Source: DASSFZ01 sp035283185 (GTDB taxonomy: Bacteria; Chloroflexota; Anaerolineae; Fen-1058). Taken from it: 64,000 nt of DNA. A model generated the notes under the pieces. That model did no database searches. It had not been told where the DNA came from and was given only the letters and a program-made list of their open reading frames with translations. A program made the position numbers and the translations under genes. Location: positions 89,748 through 153,747 of the forward strand of contig DATEUJ010000162.1 of assembly GCA_035283185.1 (NCBI GenBank), given 5' to 3'. Positions 27,601-35,155 of this stretch are shown piece after piece (the first letter of the stretch is position 1; the number at the start of each line of letters is the position of its first letter).

Positions 27601-27644
27601 GCTGCCCGGCCGACTTCGTGACGAACCCGTCGCCGCTGCCGTAG
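24630..27644 (+). CDS. Exported lamin-tail-domain / phospholipase-D-like protein
   Basis: The 1004 residues start with a signal peptide. Lamin-tail domains lie at about 45-150 (VVINEVAWGG, ADEWIELKNN), 213-320 and 825-1004 (GVDEWVQIYNP). Between them is a phospholipase-D pair: HAKLIVVDD at about 520 is a full HxK(x4)D motif, while the second, HNKMLLIALGG at about 750, lacks the usual Asp. YLPLILR at about 810 repeats the motif of the 6.3 kb protein. Probably an extracellular nuclease or phospholipase. The start is GTG 24630 with AGGGAG upstream; no neighbours share the unit. Confidence 0.85.
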   Translation: MHIARASIVTAVGLAAVLGLIGLLRPVEAASPPAPGLSAGPRDVVINEVAWGGTAASTADEWIELKNNTASPISLVGWSLRADDGTPNIVLAGTIPANGYFLLERTDDNTISDVPTDQIYIGDLGNGGEILRLTDELSSEIDSANLNGGAWPAGSGSPTFFSMERIDPTAADADANWASNNGVTRNGLDANSNPINGTPKQPNSRAGVLPPLSPPGSVLISAVHFDAYANGDEGFRLTSVHTQAITLTNWFAADGEGTLNLTGTLAAGQSIWIAKRAVTFTQQFGFKPDYEYEADTDSLVPNLTGSVPLLGDNDELAIREGGSNWIDAVIWGTGQITDTGWLTGWTGPGVQQYSNSSIAAFGQILYRKLDEATGAIVADTHTAVDWANDSTDPISGRKTMYPGWDLESFWAPARITATARLTVAIAPDNAYHVISDLLGSARQSIKIEMHTFEHPALAGVLTRTIQDYGVSVTVLLEGGPVGGIEDQELWICQQIEAAGGDCWFMINDSSADIRDRYDHLHAKLIVVDDRVAAIGSENLSLNSLPTDGFSDGTIGRRGVYLVTDAPGVVTRALQIWAADFDLANHRDIYSWSAGDPKYGAPPLGFTPVYTSGGSGYAIRNPEPLSMTAPLTFELLTAPESGLRASDALLGLIAQAGPGDSIDAEQLEERPHWGNSSSNPIDDPNLRLQALIGAASRGARVRLLLDGHFDDPSSPMSNAATHAYVESLRAISPVLASHLEVRLGNPTLSGVHNKMLLIALGGRKIVHAGSLNGSEASHKVNREIALQVDSEAAHEYLRAMFEHDWAFRPRVYLPLILRHYMPPADHLLVSKVFYLGTPGVDEWVQIYNPTAITVSLSGFKIGDEETRGGGGFGFDGMWEFPPAATIGPGQKINVAGTFAGFYARFGYDPSFAFFDGVAGVSRMTPYLAWTSAATLTLANVGDEVLLLGPGDQLIDGVAWGTGGLPGHASCPAIAPPPYASIERTPIWQDTDSCPADFVTNPSPLP

Positions 27645-27650
27645 CCGATA

Positions 27651-27684
27651 GCATATCGCTTATCGCTTATCGCCTATCGCCGAT
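27651..27684. repeat. TATCGCT short tandem repeat
   Basis: Several near-copies of TATCGCT/TATCGCC in a row directly after the exoprotein stop. Low complexity, non-coding. Confidence 0.5.
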
Positions 27685-27792
27685 GTGTGCACGCAAAGAT
27701 TGATACTGTTGGCGAATTCCCTTTTGGCCTGCGAATGTGTGCCTGCCGAACAAGCAAGTGGGCGCAGTTTCCGATTTCGCCAACAGTATCAA
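27685..27792. repeat. Palindromic element with a family-1 MITE end
   Basis: Opens with GTGTGCACGCAAAG, identical to the family-1 MITE end. From 27700 TTGATACTGTTGGCGAA is exactly inverted at 27776-27792. No second GTGTGCAC end is seen. Either a different short palindrome next to a broken MITE end, or a divergent family member. Confidence 0.5.
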
Positions 27793-27823
27793 AGATTGTC
27801 ATCAACCGTAGTTATGCTTTCGA

Positions 27824-30601
27824 TTACCGGGGCGTCGCCGTCGGCGTGCGTGACGGCGTGCGCGTCGGGGGCAGCGTCGAGGTCGGCCGCCGCGTTGCCG
27901 TGGCGATGGTCTGTGCCGGCGTCGCCGCCCGGGTTGCGGTCGAGGTTCGGGAAAGCGTGGCGGTTGGACTGCCCGTCGCTGGTGGTCGGGTGGCGGTCGG
28001 CGTTCTCGTCGACGTGGGCGTGCGCGTCCGCGTCGGCGAGGGCGTCGGAGTGCGCGTCGGCGAAGGCGTCGCCGTAGCGGTTGGCGAAGGTGTGGACGTC
28101 CGGCTCGGTGTAGGCGTGCTCGAGGGCGTAGGCGTAGCCGATGGCGTGGTCGTGGCCGTTGGGATAGGCGCCACGACCAGCGCCGGATCGAACGGGGCCG
28201 GCGACCAGGCCACCGACACCTCAGTTCCCTCAGTTCCTACCAGCACATCACGCTTTCCAAGCTTCAAATCGTATGCGACGATCTCGCGCCGGGTTCCGGC
28301 GCCCGTGACGTAGGTGATGCGCCTGCCGTCCGGCGACCAGGCCGGATTCGTCCCTGGCTCTTCGACCAGCGGCTCTGGAATCGAGCCGTCGAGTGCGACG
28401 GCATAAATGCGCGGCTGGCCCCCGCTCGACCGGGCCGAGGCAAATGCGATGCGCTTGCCATCCGGCGACCATGCAGGCGCAGCATCCTCGGCGGGGCTAT
28501 TCGTCAGGTTAATCGCGCTGCTTGACGCAGATCCCTGAAGCGCAGCGGAAGGGACGCCCCGCCCAGCGGGGTCGGCGCCGTCTGCGTTCACGCGGAAGGT
28601 GTCGCCGCTCAGCGCGAACGCGATTTGCCTGCCATCCGGCGACCACGAGGGCCGGGTCGCGTCATCCTCGCTCTGCGTCACGCGCTGCAAGCCGCTGCCG
28701 CTGCTTGCGCCCCGTCCAGGGGGGTCGGCGCGGATGACGTAAATGTCGAACGTGCCATCCCGGTTCGACTGGAAGGCGATGAACTGGCCGTCGGGCGACA
28801 CGGCGGGCGCGTCTTCGTCCGAAGGATCGTCCGTCAACTGTTGCACGTCGTCGCCGCTGCTTGCGCCCCGCTCAGCGGGGTCGACGCTCATCGAGAAGAG
28901 GTCGAAGTCGCCGTTTCGGTTCGAGGCGAAGACGATGCGCCGGCGGTCGGGCGACAGCGCGGGCGCGCGGTCGATCGCCGGATCGGTCGTCAACTGCCGA
29001 GGCGCGTGCTCGCCGTCGCGCATCACGTAGATGTCGACGTTGCCGTCTTGCTCGCCGGCGAAGACGATTCGGTCGCGCGGAAGGCAGGGCCGGGTCGCCG
29101 GCGCGAAGGCCAGCGAAGGCGGCTTGACCTCGATCGCCACGCCGTCCTTTGGGGGCCGCCACGCCGGCCAGGTCTCCTGGCGCGGGGCGGCGTGGAAGAG
29201 CCTCCGCCCGGATCCGTCCGCATTGACCAAGACGACGTCGAACTGCGATCCGGCGCGTGCGGCAAAGACGAGTGCCCCGCCGTCGGGCGACCACGAGGCG
29301 TTAATCGTCTCCGCCGCGTCGACGTCGATCCGCGCCGGGCGACGGCCGTCGAGCGAGACGAGGTAAGCGTGGCGGCCCGCCTGAACCAGCAGTGTGCTGC
29401 CGTCCGGCGACCAGACGATCGCGGATACCGGCGCGTCGGTCCACGTGACGCGCGCGACTTCAGCGCCGTCCGCCTTAGCGATCGACACCGCCGTATCGCC
29501 CAGGCAGTCAGACGCGTAAGCAAGATAACGCCCATCCGGCGACCAGGCGGGATGAGTCTGGCTCGTCCCATCGTCCAGGAGGCGGGCGACTGCCGAGCCG
29601 CTGCTTGACGCAGATCCTCGTAGCGGAGCGGAGGGGACGCCCCGCCCAGCGGGGTCGGCGGCGGCGACGAATATCGCCGGCTCGCCCTCGCGCTCAGACA
29701 CGAACGCGAGCCGCTCCCCATCCGGCGACCAGTCGGGCTGATAATCCCGCGCGGGCGAGAGGCTGAGGTTGACGCGGCTGGATGCCTCGCCGGCGGCAGC
29801 CTGCGCGTAGACGTCGAGATTGCCGTCGATTTCGGCCACGTACGCCAGTCTCTGGCCGTCGGGCGACCAGATTACAGGCTGATCGATTGCGATCGCGCGC
29901 GCCAGGAAGATCGGCTCCTGGCGGTCGGGATCGACGGTGAACAGGTCGGCCCGATCGCCGTCGACGGTCACCTTGACTGCGATCAGCTCGCCGTCGGGAG
30001 ACCATACCGGATCGATTTCGGCTCGATCGTCGGACGTCAGGCGGCGCGGTTCGCCGCTGCCGTCGATGCGCGCGACGTACAATTCGGGCGAGCCGCGTTC
30101 GGAATCGGACACGTAGGCGATCAATTCGCCGAGTGGAGCCGGCGTCGGGACCGGCGCGCGGGTCGGAGCGGCCGGGCGGCTGCGTATCACGGCGGCGACG
30201 AAGAGAATCACCAGCCCGACCAGCACGACGGTCGCAAACGCGAGCGTCACGCCCAGATGGCCGAGCGCGAAGCCGATCGCGCGCTGCCACAGCGACAGGC
30301 CGGAGCGGCGCGGCCGGGGCGCTGGGCGTGGAGCGTGGGGCGTAGGGCGTCGTGGCACGGCAGCTGGCATGCCCTCAATAGCCTGTAGCCCCCGACGCGC
30401 GGTGGCGTTGTTCGGATTGATGTCGAGGATGCGTCGAAAGTAGCTCGCACGCTCGGCGTCACTTTCGGCGAGCTGGCTGAGCCACAGCAGCGCGTCTTCG
30501 TTGCGCGGGTTGGCGTCCAGCGCCTGCATGAACAGCGTGCGCGCTCGCTCGGTTTCGCCGTTGCGGAAGGCGTCAATGCCTTGAGAAGTCAGCGTGTCCA
30601 T
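27824..30601 (-). CDS. TPR plus TolB-like beta-propeller membrane protein (paralog 1)
   Basis: A 925-residue protein: N-terminal TPR-like repeats (GETERARTLFMQALDANP, residues 1-60), one membrane segment (LAFATVVLVGLVILFVAAV, about 100-120), then many PD40/TolB propeller blades (WSPDGxxIAF motifs, about 140-800). The C-terminal tail of about 110 residues is almost only Thr, Pro, Ser and Arg. ATG 30601 overlaps the upstream paralog by 13 bases; longer frames lie inside that gene. Four repeat-derived inserts (DPAGRGVPSA type) lie between blades. Probably a surface-exposed propeller anchored in the membrane. Confidence 0.82.
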   Translation of the reverse strand: MDTLTSQGIDAFRNGETERARTLFMQALDANPRNEDALLWLSQLAESDAERASYFRRILDINPNNATARRGLQAIEGMPAAVPRRPTPHAPRPAPRPRRSGLSLWQRAIGFALGHLGVTLAFATVVLVGLVILFVAAVIRSRPAAPTRAPVPTPAPLGELIAYVSDSERGSPELYVARIDGSGEPRRLTSDDRAEIDPVWSPDGELIAVKVTVDGDRADLFTVDPDRQEPIFLARAIAIDQPVIWSPDGQRLAYVAEIDGNLDVYAQAAAGEASSRVNLSLSPARDYQPDWSPDGERLAFVSEREGEPAIFVAAADPAGRGVPSAPLRGSASSSGSAVARLLDDGTSQTHPAWSPDGRYLAYASDCLGDTAVSIAKADGAEVARVTWTDAPVSAIVWSPDGSTLLVQAGRHAYLVSLDGRRPARIDVDAAETINASWSPDGGALVFAARAGSQFDVVLVNADGSGRRLFHAAPRQETWPAWRPPKDGVAIEVKPPSLAFAPATRPCLPRDRIVFAGEQDGNVDIYVMRDGEHAPRQLTTDPAIDRAPALSPDRRRIVFASNRNGDFDLFSMSVDPAERGASSGDDVQQLTDDPSDEDAPAVSPDGQFIAFQSNRDGTFDIYVIRADPPGRGASSGSGLQRVTQSEDDATRPSWSPDGRQIAFALSGDTFRVNADGADPAGRGVPSAALQGSASSSAINLTNSPAEDAAPAWSPDGKRIAFASARSSGGQPRIYAVALDGSIPEPLVEEPGTNPAWSPDGRRITYVTGAGTRREIVAYDLKLGKRDVLVGTEGTEVSVAWSPAPFDPALVVAPIPTATTTPSATPTPSSTPTPSRTSTPSPTATATPSPTRTPTPSPTRTRTPTSTRTPTATRPPATGSPTATLSRTSTATRAATPAQTIATATRRPTSTLPPTRTPSRTPTATPR
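28519..28577. repeat. In-frame hairpin repeat inside propeller gene, long form
   Basis: CTGCTTGACGCAGATCCCTG is followed by GGGACGCCCCGCCCAGC and GGGGTCGGCG. It encodes DPAGRGVPSA-type residues on the minus strand between two propeller blades. A near-identical copy is at 29601-29660. Confidence 0.65.
28701..28730. repeat. In-frame hairpin repeat, short form
   Basis: CTGCTTGCGCCCCGTCCAGG followed by GGGGTCGGCG. Same ends as the long form, without its middle. In frame. Confidence 0.55.
28857..28886. repeat. In-frame hairpin repeat, short form
   Basis: CTGCTTGCG followed by the palindrome CCCCGCTCAGCGGGG and TCGACG. Encodes SVDPAERGASS on the minus strand. Confidence 0.6.
29601..29660. repeat. 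In-frame hairpin repeat, long form
   Basis: Near-identical to 28519-28577, at an equivalent place between blades of the same gene. Encodes DPAGRGVPSAPLRGSASSS. Confidence 0.65.
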
Positions 30602-33006
30602 ATCGGATCGACTTCGTCCGCCTTCGAGTCCGCCGTGAGATTCCAGATCGATGCTTCGTCGACCGCGATCAGGTAGACGTCGAAGTCGCCATCCTGATCG
30701 GATGCCACGAGCAGGAAGCGCCCGTCCGGCGACCACGCCGGCTGGGAAGCGCCTGAGAGGGCGGCGAGCAGCCTGACGTTCGCGCCTTTGGCGTCTGTCA
30801 GGTACACGCCCTCGCCGTTGCGATTCGAGATGAAGGCGATTCGAGCGCCGTCGGGCGACCATGCCGGGCAGCGATCGACGCCCGCGTGCTGGGTCAGCCG
30901 CTTCAGATCCGTTCCATCGACGTTCATCAGGTACACGTTCAGGTCCCCATCGTGATCGGACGTGAAGGCGATCTGCTCATCCTCGGGTCGCCACGATAAG
31001 CATCCGTCGTAGCCGGGTCGGCTGATCAGGCCGGCAGCGCCCGATCCATCCGGTTGGACTAAGACAACGTCGGGGCCGCGCTCGGCGTCGACCTCGTAGG
31101 CGATCAGCGTCCCATCCGGCGACCATCTGGCCGTGTGGGCCGGCTCCGCCCCCTGCGTTAGCGTGATCACGCCGGTCTCCGGGCTGCTCAGGTCGACGAC
31201 GAAGATGCGCTGCGTATCCGTGAAGGCGACTTCGAACACGAGTTGTGACCCTGCAGGCGAGAGCGCCGGATGTCTCTTGTCATTTGGCAGGTCGCTCAAC
31301 ACGGTCCAGTTCTCCCCACCGAAGTCCATGCTGAACAGGTCGAACTGGCCCTCACGATTCGAGGCAAACGCGAACGCGCCTTCGGGCAGCTCGAACGGCG
31401 GGGCTATCGCCGTTGGCGCTGCTTGCGCCCGTGCTTGCCCCCCGCCCAGCGGGGTCGAAGTGGCTCCCGCTGTCAACGCCGCCGGATCGACGTCGATCGG
31501 TTGCCAGGCGGCGCTGCTCACGCCGGTCACGCCATCTGCGACCCGGCTTGAGCCTGATCCGTCCGGTTGGACGACAAACAAAGCCGTGCCGTCCGTGATG
31601 ACGGACGTGAACAGGATCGCCTCGTGTGGGTTCCACGACGGTGCGCGATCGTCCACGTCATTCCTGGTGACGCCGCTCGACCGCGTTCCATCGGGGTCCA
31701 TGACGAACACGTCGGCGTCTCCGGCGCGCGTCGAGATGAATGCGATCCGGCTGCCGTCGGGCGACACCGATGGGTCCGTATCGTCGGCGGGATCGCTCGT
31801 GAGCCGCGCCACGCCAAAGCCGCCGGCGTCCATACGGTAAATGTCTATCTGGCCCTCGCGATTCGACTGGAACACAATCGTCCGGCCATCCGGCGACCAG
31901 GCCGGCGCGCGATCGTCGCCTTCGAAGCGCGTCAGGTTGAGCGCGCCCGTGCCGTCCGAATTCATCACGTAGATGTCGAAGTCGCCTTCGCGATCCGAAG
32001 CGAAGGCGATGCGCGTCCCATCTGGCGACCAGGCCGGATCGACGCTGTGCACGTCACCTGGAGTCAACGGCGTGAAGCCCTGGCCGTTCGCTTCGACGAC
32101 GGCAATGACGAGCGCATCCCCCAGCTCAGCCGTGAACGCGATGCGTGTCCCGTCCGGCGACCAGGCCGGATCGATATCCGCACCATCGCGCCGCAGCAGC
32201 GAGGTCACGTTGGAGCTATCCGACTGGATCAAGGCAAGATCGGCGTCTCCGCCCTGGTCGAGACTGGCGACGAGGCGACCTGTCGTGGTCACGACAGGAG
32301 CGGCGACCGGCTCACTGGAACGCGACGAGAAGAAGGCGTAGGCAGCAGCGCCGCCTGCAACCACGATGAGGACAAGGATGAGAATCGGCGTAGTCGGCCG
32401 GCGTCTGGCAGGTCTGCGCTCGACACGGCGAGTCTCGGGCACGCGGCGGCTTTCCTCTTCGACGCGCGCAGGCACCGCACTTGCTTCCGCCATGCCCTGG
32501 GGTGCCTGCTCGATGGCCGGGGCAGGCTCGACGGCGGGTGCGGTCGGCATCAGGAGATGCCTCGCGCCAGCGGCAGGCTCGACAATCGTCGGTTCGACCT
32601 GCGGCGCGGGGATGTCCGGTGGCGCGGGTTCAGGCCCGGCGTATGGCCCGGCTGCGACGCTGCTCGAAGGCGGGGTAATAGCAGGCTGCGGCGGTGGTTC
32701 GGCCGGAGTTGGCTGCGCGGGCGGCGCAGGACGCGCCAGGGCGGGAGCGGGCGGCGGCACGCCGCGCATCCGCGCTTCGAGGAGCGCGACGCCTTTGCGC
32801 GCGGCGGCGTTGTCGGGGTTGATGGCCAAGATGCGGCGCAGGCAGTCGAGTCGCTGCGCGTCGCTCTCGACGATCTGGCTCATCCACAGCCAGGCCGTTT
32901 CGCTGCGCGGGTCGGCGCGCAGCATCTGCGCCAGCAGCCGCTGGCCGGTCGCCTTGTCGCCCCGGCGGATGGCGTCGATGGCCTGCTGCAGCAGCGCCTC
33001 GGTCAT
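30589..33006 (-). CDS. TPR plus TolB-like beta-propeller membrane protein (paralog 2)
   Basis: The 805 residues repeat the plan of the downstream gene: TPR-like helices (1-75; RRGDKATGQRLLAQMLRADP), a Pro/Ala-rich linker (about 80-190), one membrane segment (ILILVLIVVAGGAAAYAFF, about 210-230) and PD40/TolB blades (DPAWSPDGTRIAFTAE and others) to the end. It lacks the Thr/Pro tail. Upstream gene of a two-gene minus-strand unit with a 13-base overlap. The exposed propeller may bind protein or glycan; no partner is evident. Confidence 0.82.
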   Translation of the reverse strand: MTEALLQQAIDAIRRGDKATGQRLLAQMLRADPRSETAWLWMSQIVESDAQRLDCLRRILAINPDNAAARKGVALLEARMRGVPPPAPALARPAPPAQPTPAEPPPQPAITPPSSSVAAGPYAGPEPAPPDIPAPQVEPTIVEPAAGARHLLMPTAPAVEPAPAIEQAPQGMAEASAVPARVEEESRRVPETRRVERRPARRRPTTPILILVLIVVAGGAAAYAFFSSRSSEPVAAPVVTTTGRLVASLDQGGDADLALIQSDSSNVTSLLRRDGADIDPAWSPDGTRIAFTAELGDALVIAVVEANGQGFTPLTPGDVHSVDPAWSPDGTRIAFASDREGDFDIYVMNSDGTGALNLTRFEGDDRAPAWSPDGRTIVFQSNREGQIDIYRMDAGGFGVARLTSDPADDTDPSVSPDGSRIAFISTRAGDADVFVMDPDGTRSSGVTRNDVDDRAPSWNPHEAILFTSVITDGTALFVVQPDGSGSSRVADGVTGVSSAAWQPIDVDPAALTAGATSTPLGGGQARAQAAPTAIAPPFELPEGAFAFASNREGQFDLFSMDFGGENWTVLSDLPNDKRHPALSPAGSQLVFEVAFTDTQRIFVVDLSSPETGVITLTQGAEPAHTARWSPDGTLIAYEVDAERGPDVVLVQPDGSGAAGLISRPGYDGCLSWRPEDEQIAFTSDHDGDLNVYLMNVDGTDLKRLTQHAGVDRCPAWSPDGARIAFISNRNGEGVYLTDAKGANVRLLAALSGASQPAWSPDGRFLLVASDQDGDFDVYLIAVDEASIWNLTADSKADEVDPIWTR
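31419..31460. repeat. In-frame hairpin repeat in second propeller gene
   Basis: CTGCTTGCGCCCGTGCTTGC, then a CCCCGC...AGCGGGGTCG hairpin, in frame in the adjacent paralog. It shows the repeat is not confined to one gene. Confidence 0.5.
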
Positions 33007-33098
33007 GGGTATATTGTAGCCGGGTAGGAGTGGCGAATCAAGCGGCGCTGTGGGCTAATGCGACTTATGTGCAATCACCAGAGTCTCAGGCGGTTTGC

Positions 33099-33128
33099 TT
33101 GCGGCGGATGGCCTCGATATGCTATAGT
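33099..33128 (+). promoter_or_regulatory. Putative promoter of the HEPN/MNT pair
   Basis: TTGCGG at 33099-33104 and TATAGT at 33123-33128 with an 18-base spacer, about 65 bases before the HEPN gene start. Confidence 0.4.
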
Positions 33129-33193
33129 TATCCACAAGCGAGGTGAGAAGCTGGCATTGGAAACTTTCAAGATCTCAAAGTGGGGGACGAGAG

Positions 33194-33613
33194 ATGAAGC
33201 CCCACGCTTCTGATTGGCTAGATCTATCGGCCTACGATCTGGACGTGGCGAAAGACATGTTGAAGAGTCAACGCTACGTGTACACGGTCTTCATGTGCCA
33301 TCTTTCCACCGAGAAACTGCTCAAGGCAGCAATCGTGGAATTTACCGAATATGACCCTCCGCCAAAGATCCATATCTTGAAGCGGCTGGCAGAAATCGCC
33401 GGTTTGACGCCGACCGATGAGCAACTCAGGTTCCTAGTCGAATTGACGGACCAGCAGCAACGCAGCCGATATCCCGAGGATATTGCCGCTTTGGGTCGGA
33501 TTTACACTCGGGCTTATGCCAACCGTATCCTGAAGCAAACAAAGGACTTCCGCCGATGGTTAGAACCGAAAATCAAATCCGGGCCGCCGTCAGGGAATTT
33601 GTCCAAGCATTGA
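33194..33613 (+). CDS. HEPN-domain protein (toxin-like partner of MNT)
   Basis: A 139-residue all-helical protein with a HEPN pattern: DWLDLSAYDLDVAKDMLKSQ, then VFMCHLSTEKLLKAAI and a C-terminal RIYTRAYANRILKQTKDF. HEPN proteins paired with a minimal nucleotidyltransferase act as toxin and antitoxin, with the nucleotidyltransferase often AMPylating the HEPN. GGGGGACGAG precedes ATG 33194. The MNT gene overlaps its 3-prime end by 58 bases. Confidence 0.82.
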   Translation: MKPHASDWLDLSAYDLDVAKDMLKSQRYVYTVFMCHLSTEKLLKAAIVEFTEYDPPPKIHILKRLAEIAGLTPTDEQLRFLVELTDQQQRSRYPEDIAALGRIYTRAYANRILKQTKDFRRWLEPKIKSGPPSGNLSKH

Positions 33614-33957
33614 AATCTGCGATCAAGGTCGAGCGCGTTATTCTGTACGGCTCGTATGCCGCCGGGGCCGCACGCGACGAAAGCGATATTGATATTGCTG
33701 TTCTGTCCGCCGATTTTGCCCAAATGTCGAAGTTGGCGGTCATTCAGTTACTAGCTCATCGGCGCATCCATTGCGACTCAATGCTCATGCCCATCGGCTA
33801 CACTCCGGCAGAGTTCGACGATCCGAACAACGCCTTTGCCCGCGAAATCTCGCGCACGGGCAAAGTGATCTACCGCGCACCGCGCCGACGTGCTAGGCGA
33901 AGCAACGCTCGCGCCTATAAGACTTCCTCGCCGCGGGCGATTAACTCGCGCCCCTGA
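33556..33957 (+). CDS. MNT-type nucleotidyltransferase (antitoxin partner of HEPN)
   Basis: A 133-residue protein with the nucleotidyltransferase motif GSYAAGAARDESDIDIAVL (Gly-Ser, then the two catalytic Asp of SDID). Typical MNT antitoxin; it probably modifies and silences the HEPN partner. The start lies inside the HEPN gene, giving translational coupling. The last 30 residues, Arg/Ser-rich, look like a run-on beyond the usual fold. Confidence 0.82.
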   Translation: MVRTENQIRAAVREFVQALKSAIKVERVILYGSYAAGAARDESDIDIAVLSADFAQMSKLAVIQLLAHRRIHCDSMLMPIGYTPAEFDDPNNAFAREISRTGKVIYRAPRRRARRSNARAYKTSSPRAINSRP

Positions 33958-33975
33958 CGTTCAGCAACAGTGCTT

Positions 33976-34104
33976 TCACGTCTCTCGCCTTGGTCGGTAC
34001 TGCAGTGCCTCTGCCAGATGTACCGCCTGAATCTTCTCCGCCCCTTCTAAATCCGCAATCGTCCGCGCCAGCTTCAGCACCCGATGAAATGGCCAGGCGT
34101 TCAT
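33976..34104 (-). pseudogene. comM 3-prime fragment (copy 1)
   Basis: The 42 codons read WPFHRVLKLARTIADLEGAE, KIQAVHLAEALQYRPRRET and a stop, the C-terminus of the Mg-chelatase-like ComM. It duplicates the end of the larger comM fragment at 34580-35134 with several changes. Its ATG overlaps the stop of the PIN-like gene. It is too short to function alone. Confidence 0.75.
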
Positions 34105-34340
34105 ACCTCATTGCCGGCTGCGCGCGTTGGATGTGTCGCTAGCAGAGTCAGGAAGTCGCGTGGCGAAAGGATACGTACACCCCGGTATTCGCTCAAATCC
34201 AGCAAATGACGGTCGCCAGAGACGATGAATGCACAGTGTGTTTCGATAGCAACCGCGACGCCGCCGATCACAATAGATGGGATACCGGCCTCACTCAGGC
34301 GTCCCTGAAGCGCTACGATGGATTGAAGCAAATTCTCCAT
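34101..34340 (-). CDS. Chimeric small protein: nucleotidyltransferase-like start, PIN-like end
   Basis: In this 79-residue product, residues 1-33 (EAGIPSIVIGGVAVAIE) resemble the N-terminus of nucleotidyltransferase antitoxins. Residues 34-70 (CAFIVSGDRHLLDLSEYRGV, then RILSPRDFLTLL) are the C-terminal part of a PIN-domain toxin. Neither domain is complete. It overlaps the upstream small gene in the same direction by 50 bases. Probably a recombination product, not a working enzyme. Confidence 0.5.
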   Translation of the reverse strand: MENLLQSIVALQGRLSEAGIPSIVIGGVAVAIETHCAFIVSGDRHLLDLSEYRGVRILSPRDFLTLLATHPTRAAGNEV

Positions 34341-34569
34341 GTTGCTCCTGCCATTCCGCTATGCGGCGCAGCCGAGCCTGGAGTTGAGCCAGGGCAGCCC
34401 ATCGGTCGGGCCCGAAGATTGCCACACTCTGCTGCAACTGAGCTTCAAAGGAGCGTTGCAGTATCAGCCACTGGCGAATGCTCTCTTGGACAGTCATGCT
34501 GCGCAGCAAACGCGTTTCTTCGGCCTCAACCGTTTCCCAGCCTTCCCGTAGTGCACTTAATCCACGCAC
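34291..34569 (-). CDS. Small helical protein, unknown
   Basis: A 92-residue, mostly helical product (VQESIRQWLILQRSFEAQLQ and RWAALAQLQARLRRIAEWQE). Small proteins of this kind often precede nucleotidyltransferase antitoxins, consistent with the start of the gene it overlaps. I cannot name a family. Confidence 0.45.
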   Translation of the reverse strand: MRGLSALREGWETVEAEETRLLRSMTVQESIRQWLILQRSFEAQLQQSVAIFGPDRWAALAQLQARLRRIAEWQEQHGEFASIHRSASGTPE

Positions 34570-34579
34570 GTCTTGCTCC

Positions 34580-35134
34580 TTATCCCTGCCGTCTGGGTCT
34601 ATACTGCAACGCCTCGGCCAGATGCGCCGCTTGAATCTTCTCCAACCCCTCCAAATCTCCAGTCGTCCGCGCCAGCTTGAGCACGCGATGAAACGACCGC
34701 GCGCTCATGTCGAGCTGCTGCATCGCCGCGCGCATGAGCGACTTGCCCGCCTCGCCCACTTCGCAGTATTCGCGAATGTGCGCTGGGCCCATGTCGGCGT
34801 TGCAGGTCAGCGGCGTGCCTTTGAAGCGCGCCTGCTGACGTTCGCGCGCGGCCAGGGCGCGCTGGCGGATCACCTCGCTCGGCTCGCCGGCCCGGTCGGA
34901 GGCGAGTTTCTCGTACTCCACACGCGGCACTTCCATGTGGATGTCAAACCGATTCAACAGCGGGCCGCTAATTCGCTTCTGGTAGCGGGTCACCATCGCC
35001 GGAGAGCACGTGCAATTGCCGAAGGGTCGGGTCGCCCAGCAGCCGCAGGGGCAGGGATGGATGCAAAACGCACCCTTTGCGTTATCGGCTGAAGGCGACA
35101 TTTGCAGGGAACGCAGAACTTCAAATTGTCTCAT
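34580..35134 (-). pseudogene. comM: comM (Mg-chelatase-like ATPase), 3-prime fragment (copy 2)
   Basis: About 180 codons match the C-terminal third of ComM: a Cys cluster CPCGCWATRPFGNCTCSPAM, then VTRYQKRISGPLLNRFDIH and RSFHRVLKLARTTGDLEGLE. The Walker A and B parts are missing, and the 5-prime end fades near 35.09 kb into unrelated sequence. Full ComM has about 500 residues and acts in natural transformation. This copy cannot hydrolyse ATP. Confidence 0.8.
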
Positions 35135-35155
35135 TCATCTAGAAGGCATCCCCCG

